Below, in pieces: positions 1 to 5,650 of a stretch of 5,652 bases of DNA; the stretch's first letter is position 1; every line of letters starts with the position of its first letter. Source of the DNA: an uncultured bacterium (GTDB lineage Bacteria; Patescibacteriota; Patescibacteriia; Patescibacteriales; Patescibacteriaceae); NCBI GenBank assembly GCA_937868555.1, contig CALMNI010000147.1, forward strand, positions 1 through 5,652. The letters run 5' to 3'. The notes below the pieces were generated by a model that searched no databases, was not told the origin of the DNA, and saw nothing but the letters and a program-made list of their open reading frames with translations. Position numbers and translations under genes: made by a program.

Positions 1-15
1 GAATGTCAATAAAAA

Positions 16-76
16 TCCCCGCGGTCCCGATATCGATAGCCTCCCTCCTTGACCGTCAATATCGGGAACGCGGGGA
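16..76 (+). repeat. Long imperfect hairpin with CCTCCCTCCT apex (copy 1)
   Basis: The arms 16-33 and 59-76 pair over 18 positions with one mismatch (G24 opposite A68), leaving a 25-nt apical region at 34-58. That region contains CCTCCCTCCT at 40-49 and can form three more weak pairs (35-37 with 55-57). A second element at 4438-4505 has the same order of blocks: GTCCC, then 16 nt from its first base the identical 10-nt apex, then GGGA 14-15 nt after the apex. The matching geometry suggests a repeated element rather than chance. No T run follows this copy, so it is not an obvious intrinsic terminator. It may be the end of a transcript that starts left of the window. The function is unknown. Confidence 0.7.
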
Positions 77-161
77 CGAGCGCTGTGCTCATGCCAAAAG
101 AATACCACAGCCGCCCCTAAGCAAAATCAAAGAAAAAGTAAAGTTTTATTCAAGAAAAAAG

Positions 162-190
162 TGGCCAAAATTTTTAAAAATAGCTATACT
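162..190 (+). promoter_or_regulatory. Putative sigma-70-type promoter of the response regulator
   Basis: TATACT at 185-190 (5 of 6 to the -10 consensus) lies 17 nt after TGGCCA at 162-167 (4 of 6 to the -35 consensus). Transcription would begin near 197, giving a leader of about 23 nt before the ATG at 220. There is no Shine-Dalgarno sequence in that leader. Just upstream, TCAAGAAA (150-157) is the reverse complement of the TTTCTTGA octamer repeated at 890-908. A related block, TCAAAGAAA, begins at 127. This could mean autoregulation, but the region is AT-rich and short matches are cheap. Confidence 0.4.
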
Positions 191-219
191 ATTTTTAATA
201 ATAATTCTCACTCTTACCT

Positions 220-881
220 ATGAGAATTCTCCTTATAGAAGACGACGCCGTATTGTGCGATAGTCTTAAGCTCAGCCTAGGGCGGGAAGGCTATGCAATC
301 GATAGTGCCAAGACGGCGACCAAGGCTTATTTCAAGCGCGCACCAATGAATATGATCTTATCATTCTCGATTACATGCTGCCTCGAAAAAACGGTTTAGA
401 GATTTGTTCTGAATTGCGCCAAGAAAAAACCGAAGTACCCATTCTTCTGCTCTCAGTTAAATCAGAAATAAACGATAAAACAACCTTACTCAATGCGGGA
501 GCGGATGACTATGTTTGCAAACCCTTCTCCTTTACAGAATTGCTTGCCCGCATTCGAGCCGTAACGCGGCGCCAAGCACATATTAAACCAAAAGTATTAT
601 CCAGTGGCGATCTAACACTAGACAGTGCTGCTTGCGAAGTTCGTCGCGGCACAAAAGAAATATATTTAACACGCAAAGAGTTCGCGCTTCTAGAACTTCT
701 CTTGCAACATAAAGGAACGGTTGTTTCGCGCGGAACGATTTTAGAGCATGTCTGGGACGCCGAAGGCGATCCTTTTTCTAAAACCATAGAAACCCATATC
801 TTGAATTTACGCAAGAAAATTGAGACTGCCAAACAAAAATATATTATTAGCGTTTCCGGACGCGGCTATAAAATAAATTAA
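220..881 (+). CDS. OmpR/PhoB-family response regulator, interrupted by a 1-nt frameshift
   Basis: This is a two-component response regulator: an N-terminal receiver domain and a C-terminal winged-helix DNA-binding domain. From ATG 220 the first frame reads MRILLIEDDA and continues to about residue 31, where a single base is missing near 312. In the next frame the protein continues as DGDQGLFQARTNEYDLIILD and runs to the TAA at 879-881. As sequenced, the first frame stops at a TAG at 397-399. With one base restored the product is 220 residues, the normal family length. The acidic pocket (E7, D8, D9), phosphoacceptor D51, switch Ser79 and conserved K101 (VCKPF) are all present. Residues ~125-220 show the Trans_reg_C pattern, including LTRKEFALLELLL, ILEHVWD, THILNLRKKIE and the terminal SGRGYKI. 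The partner kinase is probably the one at 1087-2490. The intact reading on both sides favours a sequencing or assembly error, or a very recent mutation. A conventional gene call would begin at ATG 375 and lose the phosphorylation site. Confidence 0.9.
310..314 (+). other. Frameshift point in the response regulator
   Basis: The bases AAGAC at 310-314 read Lys in the upstream frame and Asp (GAC, 312-314) in the downstream frame. Adding one G (AAGGAC) joins the frames into an unbroken receiver domain, ...DSAK-DGDQG.... No canonical X XXY YYZ slippery heptamer is visible here, so programmed -1 frameshifting is unlikely. Confidence 0.8.
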
Positions 882-889
882 CTTTACTA

Positions 890-926
890 TTTCTTGATTT
901 TTTCTTGACCTGCCATCCCCTATACT
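890..926 (+). promoter_or_regulatory. 11-bp-phased direct repeat ahead of a -10-like box
   Basis: TTTCTTGA occurs at 890-897 and again at 901-908, a spacing of exactly 11 bp. TATACT, 5 of 6 to the -10 consensus, follows at 921-926, 12 nt after the second copy. OmpR/PhoB-type regulators typically bind tandem repeats phased at about one helical turn and replace the -35 element, and this layout fits that. There is no properly spaced -35 for this -10; TTGACC at 905-910 is only 10 nt away. A second -10-like hexamer, TATATT (948-953), lies further on. The site would drive the small ORF, kinase and terpene-synthase-like gene. Binding by the neighbouring regulator is an inference. Confidence 0.35.
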
Positions 927-966
927 ATGCATATCCATATCAAGGACTATATTCTTATGTATTTTT

Positions 967-1080
967 ATGAACAAACTCATTGAAGCAATTTTGCATAATC
1001 CTGACAGCCGCCAAAACCCAACTATGGGCACTGACCCTGGGCCATTTAAGCCCTGGGGCGGCGAGCTTCCAACAAAATAA
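967..1080 (+). CDS. Possible small protein, 37 aa, between regulator and kinase
   Basis: An ATG at 967 opens a frame of 37 codons ending in TAA at 1078-1080. It would encode a peptide beginning MNKLIEAILHNPDSRQ and ending in FKPWGGELPTK. It fills the gap between the regulator and the kinase almost exactly, stopping 6 nt before the kinase ATG at 1087. The composition is protein-like: an amphipathic start, then a Pro/Gly/Trp-rich tail, with no signal peptide or membrane segment. I do not recognise a family. There is no Shine-Dalgarno sequence, but none of its neighbours has a clear one either. It could be a real small protein, a leader peptide affecting kinase translation, or a chance frame in a leader RNA. 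Confidence 0.4.
   Translation: MNKLIEAILHNPDSRQNPTMGTDPGPFKPWGGELPTK
1035..1057 (+). other. GC-rich hairpin just before the kinase start
   Basis: CCCTGGGC (1035-1042) can pair with GCCCTGGG (1050-1057) over eight positions with one T-T mismatch, closing a 7-nt loop, CATTTAA. It lies inside the 37-codon ORF and ends 29 nt before the kinase ATG. It stands out in an otherwise AT-rich leader. No T run follows, so it is not a terminator. It may influence mRNA stability or kinase initiation; this is weak inference from folding alone. Confidence 0.3.
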
Positions 1081-1086
1081 TCTTAT

Positions 1087-2490
1087 ATGAACAAGCGCCT
1101 AAAGGATATCCTCCTCAAACTTTATTCGCTTATACTGAAACCGCGAACAAAAGATGAAGATAGCCAACGACGCGAACTGATTCTTAATATTATATTAGCC
1201 GGATCACTCTTGCTCATTGCTTGGTCGCATATCTTTGTCATTAGCTCTCACCTCGCGCACCATGAAAGCGGACTATACGTTGCTCTCTTTCCCTTCATGT
1301 GCGTTGGCGTATTCTACATCCTCTTATATATTGCCAGCCGGCGGGGGCACATCACACTTGCTTCCTACGGCCTTGTGCTGTTATTCCTAATAGGAACAAT
1401 CTATACAACAAGCCGCTGGGGAGCAAGCTTGCCCATAGGACTGTTGAGCTATGCGCTCATCATGACTATTTCTTCGGTTCTCATCAGCCCTCGTGTCGGA
1501 CTTATTGTTACGCTCATACCAATCCTCACTATTACAATTTTCGGGCGCCAAGAAATACTATCCGGACTTCGGCCGGTTTGGAAGAATGGTTTAATAAGCA
1601 TATTTGATATTATCGAATATGCTTGTATTTTTGCCGCCATTGCAACGGTTTCCTGGCTATCGAGCACTGAAATAGAAAAATCCCTTAAGCGCGCCCGTGC
1701 TTCCGAGGCGGCATTAAAGAAAGAACGCGATATGTTAGAAATAACTGTCCAAGAACGAACCGAGGCCTTAGAAAAGGCGCAATTCGAGAAAATGTTTTAC
1801 TTATATCGTTTTGCCGAATTTGGACGGCTTTCGTCAGGTCTTTTTCATGACCTCATGAGCCCTTTAAATTCCCTATCTCTTTCTATAGAGCATCTTGCCA
1901 ATACGCTTGATCCACATATCCCCCTCCTCAAAGAACAATTAGGGCAGGCAACGAAAGCGAGCGACCGTTTAGCGACCCTCGTCAGTACTATTAAAAAACA
2001 ATTTCATCTCGATGTAGACAAAAAGCATTTCTGCCTTAATGATGTCATTGAAGAAACCATGGCGCTGTTCACCTATACTTCGCTTAATAGCAAAGTTGAA
2101 CTTTTGTTTGAGGCCGATGAGCAATACTTCTGCTTCGGCAGTCCAACCCAATTCCAGCAAGTTGTAACCAATATAGTAGCTAATGCTTTTGATAGCTATG
2201 CTACCTCGCCAACGAACAATAGAATAATTATTATAAAACTTCATCAAGAACATTCTCGAATTCTTGTATGTATAGAAGATCAAGGACCCGGAATTGCTGC
2301 CGAAATATTACCTCGTATTTTTGATCCCTTCTTCTCCACTAAAGAAAAACAACAAGGCATGGGATTGGGATTGGCGAGCGTCAAGCGCATTATTGAAAAA
2401 GATTTTGCCGGCGATATTACCGTTGAAAGCGAGCCGAATATTAAAACCATATTTACTATTTCATTGCCCCTCCCGCCCAGGGATGAGTAA
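1087..2490 (+). CDS. Membrane-bound sensor histidine kinase, six TM segments
   Basis: This is a 467-residue sensor kinase of a two-component system. It autophosphorylates on His and passes the phosphate to a response regulator, very likely the adjacent one. Residues 1-30 are charged and cytoplasmic. About six hydrophobic segments follow (roughly 31-52, 63-84, 89-109, 115-134, 137-152 and 169-192), with only short loops, so sensing probably takes place in or near the membrane rather than through an external domain. Residues 193-240 are a charged, heptad-like linker (coiled coil). The catalytic core is complete. The H box is FGRLSSGLFHDLMSPL with His254, the N box QVVTNIVANAFDSYA with Asn366, the G1 box EDQGPGI with Asp398, the F box FDPFFSTK and the G2 box GMGLGL. 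The C terminus ends in the usual FTISLPL strand. No HAMP or PAS domain is evident. The ATG at 1087 has no Shine-Dalgarno sequence. The 3' end overlaps the next gene by 8 nt, so translation is probably coupled. The ligand is unknown. Confidence 0.93.
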   Translation: MNKRLKDILLKLYSLILKPRTKDEDSQRRELILNIILAGSLLLIAWSHIFVISSHLAHHESGLYVALFPFMCVGVFYILLYIASRRGHITLASYGLVLLFLIGTIYTTSRWGASLPIGLLSYALIMTISSVLISPRVGLIVTLIPILTITIFGRQEILSGLRPVWKNGLISIFDIIEYACIFAAIATVSWLSSTEIEKSLKRARASEAALKKERDMLEITVQERTEALEKAQFEKMFYLYRFAEFGRLSSGLFHDLMSPLNSLSLSIEHLANTLDPHIPLLKEQLGQATKASDRLATLVSTIKKQFHLDVDKKHFCLNDVIEETMALFTYTSLNSKVELLFEADEQYFCFGSPTQFQQVVTNIVANAFDSYATSPTNNRIIIIKLHQEHSRILVCIEDQGPGIAAEILPRIFDPFFSTKEKQQGMGLGLASVKRIIEKDFAGDITVESEPNIKTIFTISLPLPPRDE

Positions 2491-4366
2491 TAATTCCATA
2501 ATACAGAAAATTATTTCTTATATAGCCCGTTGCCAAAACGCCAACGGTTCTTTTAGTAGCGACATTGTTAATGCGCAAGGAAAAATCATTGGACGCAGCG
2601 AAACAACTTTTGTATGCTCACTCATTCTTATTAGTTTGCGAGAGTGCTCCCATTATCAGCAAGCAAAAATAATTATTGATAAAGGACTGGCATTTTTAAT
2701 AAGCGAACAAAGCAATAAGGCAACGTGGAATTATTGGCAACGCAATCATGAAAACAATAAAGATAAACACTGCCCCGACGATTGTGATGATACCAGCCTT
2801 GCCCTTACGGCTCTTAGCTTATATAAGCCGGAATATATTACCCCGAAATTATTAGCGCGCATTGTAAAAAATCTTATTGCCTGCGAAGAAAAACCGGGCG
2901 GACCCTATCATACGTGGATACTGCCAAATACACTATCAAAAGCATGGCATGACCTTGATCCCGTCGTTAATGCCAATATTGCTTATTTTCTAAAACTGCA
3001 AGACATTAGCAGCCCGGAAATTAAAAAATTTTTAGATAAAAAAACATCTAGTAAATATTACACTAATCCGCTCGTGACATTATATTTTATATATAAAGCT
3101 TTTCCGCAATCAAAAGCAATTGCTACTATTTTTGATTTGCGCACTAAAGACAATGTATGGGGCAGTGATCTTAACAACGCTCTAGCGCTCACAACACTGC
3201 TGCGCCTTGACTACGAAAGAAAAAAAATAAAAAAAGAATGTGCTGTCCTCATGAACAGCGCTCTTAACAATTCCTGGCAAAGCGAGCCGCTCTATATTGA
3301 AGAAAACAAAGATGTGCCGCACTATGCCGGCTCAGCTGCCCTTACCGCCGCCTTGGCGCTCGAAGCTCTTAGCCTCTATTTAAAAACCGAAATTCAACCC
3401 CGGCCTTCTATTGCTATTTTGGAAAATAAAAAAATAGTTAAAACAATACGCCAGCGCCTTGCCTTTCTTCCACCTCCCACGCAGCAAACTCTTAAAACGT
3501 ATCTTAGAATTCTTATTGAGAATAAACATGGACATGGCATTATTTATCTGCCTTTTGCTTTTGCGTCATCTTTACATATTCCAATTACCTTTTCGCGCAA
3601 AATAGCAGTCTCTTTATCATGCGCAAATTTGTATGGCTGGCTTGCCTATGCCATATATGACAACATCATGGATGATAATGCAGATCAATGCTTATTGCCG
3701 CTCGCAAATACATGCCTGCGCGAAGTATGCCGCCTCTATACACGTCTTATTCCAAAATCAGCCCAAAATATTTTTACAAATATAATGGATGCAATGGAAT
3801 ATGCGAATGCCTGGGAATATGAGCATTGCCAGCTAAAACTGCGCGATGGATTAGTACATGCTCAAACCCCACCCCGTTTTCCTAAAAAATATCTTGCTAA
3901 TAAATCACTGCCGCACGCTCTTGGCCCCATAACAATTCTACTGCTCCAAGGCTATGCACCCGTCTCACTAGAAATAAAAGCTGTACAAGGCTTTTTTGAA
4001 GAATATCTCGCGGCGAGGCAGCTCAATGATGATGCGCATGATTGGTACGAAGATCTTGGAAAAGGTCGTCTTAATGCCGCCAATGTACCGGTACTTAAAC
4101 ATTATTTTTCTCTATCGCCCCTTCCTTTCTCTGTACATTCTATTCCGAAAATATTGGTTGAACTATTTTGGAAAAAAGAACTAAAGAACATTGCCCTGCA
4201 AATTATTGACCATACGCGAGAAGCTCGCTGCCATCTCTCCATACTCTCAACCATTCTTAATATCCAGTATCTTGAAAAGCTCTTGATTCCGGCTGAACAG
4301 GCAGCGCAGCAAGCATTGCATGAGCAAAAACAAAGCCAAGCCTTTTTAAAGGCATTTTCTAAATAA
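2483..4366 (+). CDS. Bifunctional-type terpene synthase: class II cyclase-like domain fused to class I isoprenyl synthase
   Basis: A protein of 627 residues in which two isoprenoid-enzyme folds appear fused. Residues ~1-300 look like a prenyltransferase/squalene-cyclase alpha-alpha barrel. They carry a QW-type motif QNANGSF (18-24), the DXDD pattern of class II cyclases (DCDDT, D100-D103), a DPVVNANIAYFL helix (159-170) and a further VWGSDLNNALALTTLL repeat (225-240). Class II cyclases protonate an alkene with that DXDD acid. Residues ~320-627 look like an all-helical class I trans-isoprenyl synthase. They show a first Asp-rich motif YDNIMDDNAD (392-401, containing DDNAD) and a second, QLNDDAHDWYEDLGKGRL (513-530, containing DDAHD), which would bind Mg and a diphosphate substrate. 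The second motif, with ED..GR, recalls squalene/phytoene synthases. No signal peptide or TM segment is evident, so it should be cytosolic. I chose ATG 2483 because homology-like sequence starts there, and because it overlaps the kinase stop (ATGAGTAA arrangement), suggesting translational coupling. Upstream codons in this frame merely shadow the kinase. Substrate and product cannot be inferred. The N-terminal domain could also be a non-catalytic relative. Confidence 0.82.
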   Translation: MSNNSIIQKIISYIARCQNANGSFSSDIVNAQGKIIGRSETTFVCSLILISLRECSHYQQAKIIIDKGLAFLISEQSNKATWNYWQRNHENNKDKHCPDDCDDTSLALTALSLYKPEYITPKLLARIVKNLIACEEKPGGPYHTWILPNTLSKAWHDLDPVVNANIAYFLKLQDISSPEIKKFLDKKTSSKYYTNPLVTLYFIYKAFPQSKAIATIFDLRTKDNVWGSDLNNALALTTLLRLDYERKKIKKECAVLMNSALNNSWQSEPLYIEENKDVPHYAGSAALTAALALEALSLYLKTEIQPRPSIAILENKKIVKTIRQRLAFLPPPTQQTLKTYLRILIENKHGHGIIYLPFAFASSLHIPITFSRKIAVSLSCANLYGWLAYAIYDNIMDDNADQCLLPLANTCLREVCRLYTRLIPKSAQNIFTNIMDAMEYANAWEYEHCQLKLRDGLVHAQTPPRFPKKYLANKSLPHALGPITILLLQGYAPVSLEIKAVQGFFEEYLAARQLNDDAHDWYEDLGKGRLNAANVPVLKHYFSLSPLPFSVHSIPKILVELFWKKELKNIALQIIDHTREARCHLSILSTILNIQYLEKLLIPAEQAAQQALHEQKQSQAFLKAFSK

Positions 4367-4369
4367 TAA

Positions 4370-4398
4370 TTGACAGTAATGTTGAAAAAAGCTACGAT
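4370..4398 (+). promoter_or_regulatory. Promoter pointing into the non-coding hairpin region
   Basis: TTGACA (4370-4375), a perfect -35 hexamer, is followed after 17 nt by TACGAT (4393-4398), 4 of 6 to the -10 consensus. It begins 4 nt after the terpene-synthase-like stop codon and points away from it, although no plus-strand gene follows within the window. Transcription would start near 4405 and cross the hairpin at 4438-4505. A strong -35 at ideal spacing in front of non-coding sequence supports a small RNA gene. Confidence 0.5.
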
Positions 4399-4437
4399 AT
4401 CTCTACAATTCTAAGATTCTTTTCGTACATATTTATC

Positions 4438-4505
4438 AATCACCGTAGTGTCCCTGTATTGCCAACCTCCCTCCTGGTTGTCGATACTGGGATTCTGCGG
4501 TGATT
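4438..4505 (+). repeat. Long hairpin with CCTCCCTCCT apex (copy 2)
   Basis: The arms 4438-4467 and 4476-4505 pair almost end to end (about 30 positions, a few mismatches and G-T wobbles), closing an 8-nt loop TCCCTCCT at 4468-4475. The 10-nt block CCTCCCTCCT (4466-4475), GTCCC (4450-4454) and GGGA (4489-4492) match copy 1 at 16-76 in order, orientation and spacing, while the rest of the stems differs. Sequence change with preserved pairing is what is expected when structure is under selection. The two copies flank the four-gene cluster as direct repeats. Unlike copy 1, this one is followed by a T run. Confidence 0.75.
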
Positions 4506-4517
4506 TTTTATGTAACA

Positions 4518-4541
4518 AAAAAGCGGCCGAAGCCGCTTTTT
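4518..4541. terminator. Bidirectional intrinsic terminator
   Basis: A perfect 10-bp stem is formed by an A5 run followed by GCGGC (4518-4527), a CGAA loop (4528-4531), and GCCGC followed by a T5 run (4532-4541). The A run on one side and the T run on the other make it functional in both directions. It sits between the plus-strand unit and the convergent phosphatase gene, whose stop codon is at 4552-4554, 10 nt beyond it. Confidence 0.9.
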
Positions 4542-4551
4542 GTTTTGTCTA

Positions 4552-5586
4552 TTACACCTTTTGATTAACTTGCTTGGAAAGATTGCCCTCTTCGACTAAT
4601 TCATCGATTACTTTCTTAGGAACCTCCTCCTCAAAAACATACTGGGTATTGTCGGGTAAATCCTTTTTATAGGAAATAAAAATTTTCTTATCAGTTCCTT
4701 CTTGTTTAATACGGACATCAAAACCCTCGACATAATCAAAGCCATTATTCACTACCTTGTCGCCATTTTTTACATCAAAGAGATGAAGGAATTTTTCCTT
4801 TTCTTCAGGTCCCTTCATTTTCTCAATTAATTTTCCAAGGAAGCATTCGCCAACACCGGCGTGCGTTCCGAGCAAACGATTCAATGTTGCTCCAATGTAT
4901 TCTTCTGATTTTCCATCATCCGGACGATTCTTAATCTTGTTCCAGGCATCGCTGGCGGTATAATATTTTTCAATTATCTCAGCAACGTTTCCGGCAAAGC
5001 GGGAATAAGTCGAACCTTCGGTATCGCCAACTTCTTTCGCATAGGCATCGCTTTCATTAAAAAGAAAAGGTAAATATTTGCCCGCCGCAAAATCTGCGTA
5101 AAATTTCTTACCGTATTCACTTTTATCATCTTCATTAAAATCTAAGCGTTCATCAACGGCAACGCGAGTTTGCTGCAATGGATTCTCCATCTTAGAAGAA
5201 CCTTTAGTAAATGTCTTGAAGGTATCTTCAGTAATCGTAAAGTTCTTGTCGCGCGAAATATCGCGTTCAAACATCAACTCTTTCTTGATCCCATCTAAAG
5301 AATCTAATCCTGAACCGGACATTACATAAGCGGCGGTTTCTTGTGAACGGACGCGGGGTGATCCATACGCAAGCGCATTTAATTCTCCGCCAGCTATGGC
5401 TTTAGCGCGAGCCCCTTCGCGACCTTGCTCGCTTAATACAATATCCTTATCGCCTTGGCCCTCTCCTTTAGCCGCCTTGATGCCATGACGGAAAATCTGC
5501 AATCGAACTTCGGTTGCGATTTGCTCTTTAGTAGCTTCTGTTTCAGGGTTGGCGCCCATAAAACCTTTATCAGAAAATCCTACCAT
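4552..5586 (-). CDS. Histidine phosphatase superfamily protein (phosphoglycerate-mutase-like)
   Basis: A 344-residue protein with the histidine phosphatase (branch 1-like) signature. RHG at 33-35 supplies the phosphorylated His34, and SPRVRSQETA (76-85) matches the SxLxRAxxTA-type second motif with R80. GTHAGVGE (240-247) supplies the second catalytic His242. It should form a phosphohistidine intermediate and hydrolyse a phosphate ester, or less likely move phosphate; the substrate is unknown. The protein is longer than typical members (about 200 residues): an insert-rich charged middle (~120-225) and a ~100-residue acidic/lysine-rich tail after His242 are extra. No signal peptide or TM segment is evident, so it is probably cytosolic. 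ATG 5586 is preferred because the promoter at 5622-5650 would give a leader of about 30 nt ending there; M10 is an alternative. There is no Shine-Dalgarno sequence. The gene is convergent with, and probably unrelated to, the kinase/terpene unit. Confidence 0.88.
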   Translation of the reverse strand: MVGFSDKGFMGANPETEATKEQIATEVRLQIFRHGIKAAKGEGQGDKDIVLSEQGREGARAKAIAGGELNALAYGSPRVRSQETAAYVMSGSGLDSLDGIKKELMFERDISRDKNFTITEDTFKTFTKGSSKMENPLQQTRVAVDERLDFNEDDKSEYGKKFYADFAAGKYLPFLFNESDAYAKEVGDTEGSTYSRFAGNVAEIIEKYYTASDAWNKIKNRPDDGKSEEYIGATLNRLLGTHAGVGECFLGKLIEKMKGPEEKEKFLHLFDVKNGDKVVNNGFDYVEGFDVRIKQEGTDKKIFISYKKDLPDNTQYVFEEEVPKKVIDELVEEGNLSKQVNQKV

Positions 5587-5621
5587 ATTAATTGTTTATA
5601 GTAATATAAATTATGCTTTAG

Positions 5622-5650
5622 ATGATAGCATAAGATAGCTAATTTGTCAA
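5622..5650 (-). promoter_or_regulatory. Near-consensus sigma-70-type promoter of the phosphatase gene
   Basis: On the minus strand, TTGACA (5650-5645) is followed after exactly 17 nt by TATCAT (5627-5622), which is 5 of 6 to the -10 consensus. Transcription would begin near 5615, leaving an AT-rich leader of about 30 nt with no Shine-Dalgarno sequence before the ATG at 5586. Confidence 0.75.

Larger units (their letters stand above)
4405..4541 (+). ncRNA. Candidate small RNA with anti-Shine-Dalgarno-like loop
   Basis: The predicted transcript begins near 4405 from the promoter at 4370-4398. It has about 33 nt of AT-rich leader and then a long hairpin (4438-4505) whose 8-nt apical loop is TCCCTCCT. 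A run of six T (4504-4509) directly follows the stem, so transcription could end near 4510. If not, the terminator at 4518-4541 would stop it. The loop is complementary to AGGAGGGA, i.e. to Shine-Dalgarno-like sequence. C-rich UCCC loops that target ribosome-binding sites are a known small-RNA theme in Firmicutes. No ORF of note lies in it. It could instead be only a terminator-like repeat. The start and end are estimates. Confidence 0.4.

Noticed and set aside
3..263. An 86-codon frame at the left edge
   Set aside because: It runs through the hairpin and the regulator's promoter, overlaps the regulator start, and has a low-complexity basic composition with no recognisable domain.
310..316. 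Programmed ribosomal frameshift in the regulator
   Set aside because: There is no slippery heptamer and no obvious stimulatory structure, and OmpR-family genes are not known to use frameshifting.
375..881. Response regulator starting at ATG 375
   Set aside because: That ATG is an internal Met (LDYMLP) one residue after the phosphoacceptor Asp-Tyr. The true start is ATG 220, with a frameshift in between.
905..931. TTGACC (905-910) as the -35 of a standard promoter
   Set aside because: Its distance to TATACT (921) is only 10 nt, and no good -10 hexamer lies 16-18 nt away.
509..1031. Minus-strand frames over the regulator and intergenic region
   Set aside because: They are antisense to well-supported coding sequence and show no domain-like sequence or promoter.
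2294..2482. An upstream extension of the terpene-synthase-like frame to an ATG at 2294
   Set aside because: These 63 codons lie inside the kinase ATP-binding domain, and the extra residues look like an out-of-frame shadow. ATG 2483 overlaps the kinase stop and begins the domain sequence.
4340..4358. Palindrome GCCTTT-TT-AAAGGC followed by a short T run as a terminator
   Set aside because: It lies inside the last codons of the enzyme gene, the stem is short and AT-rich, and the T run is only four bases. The strong terminator at 4518-4541 is a better candidate.
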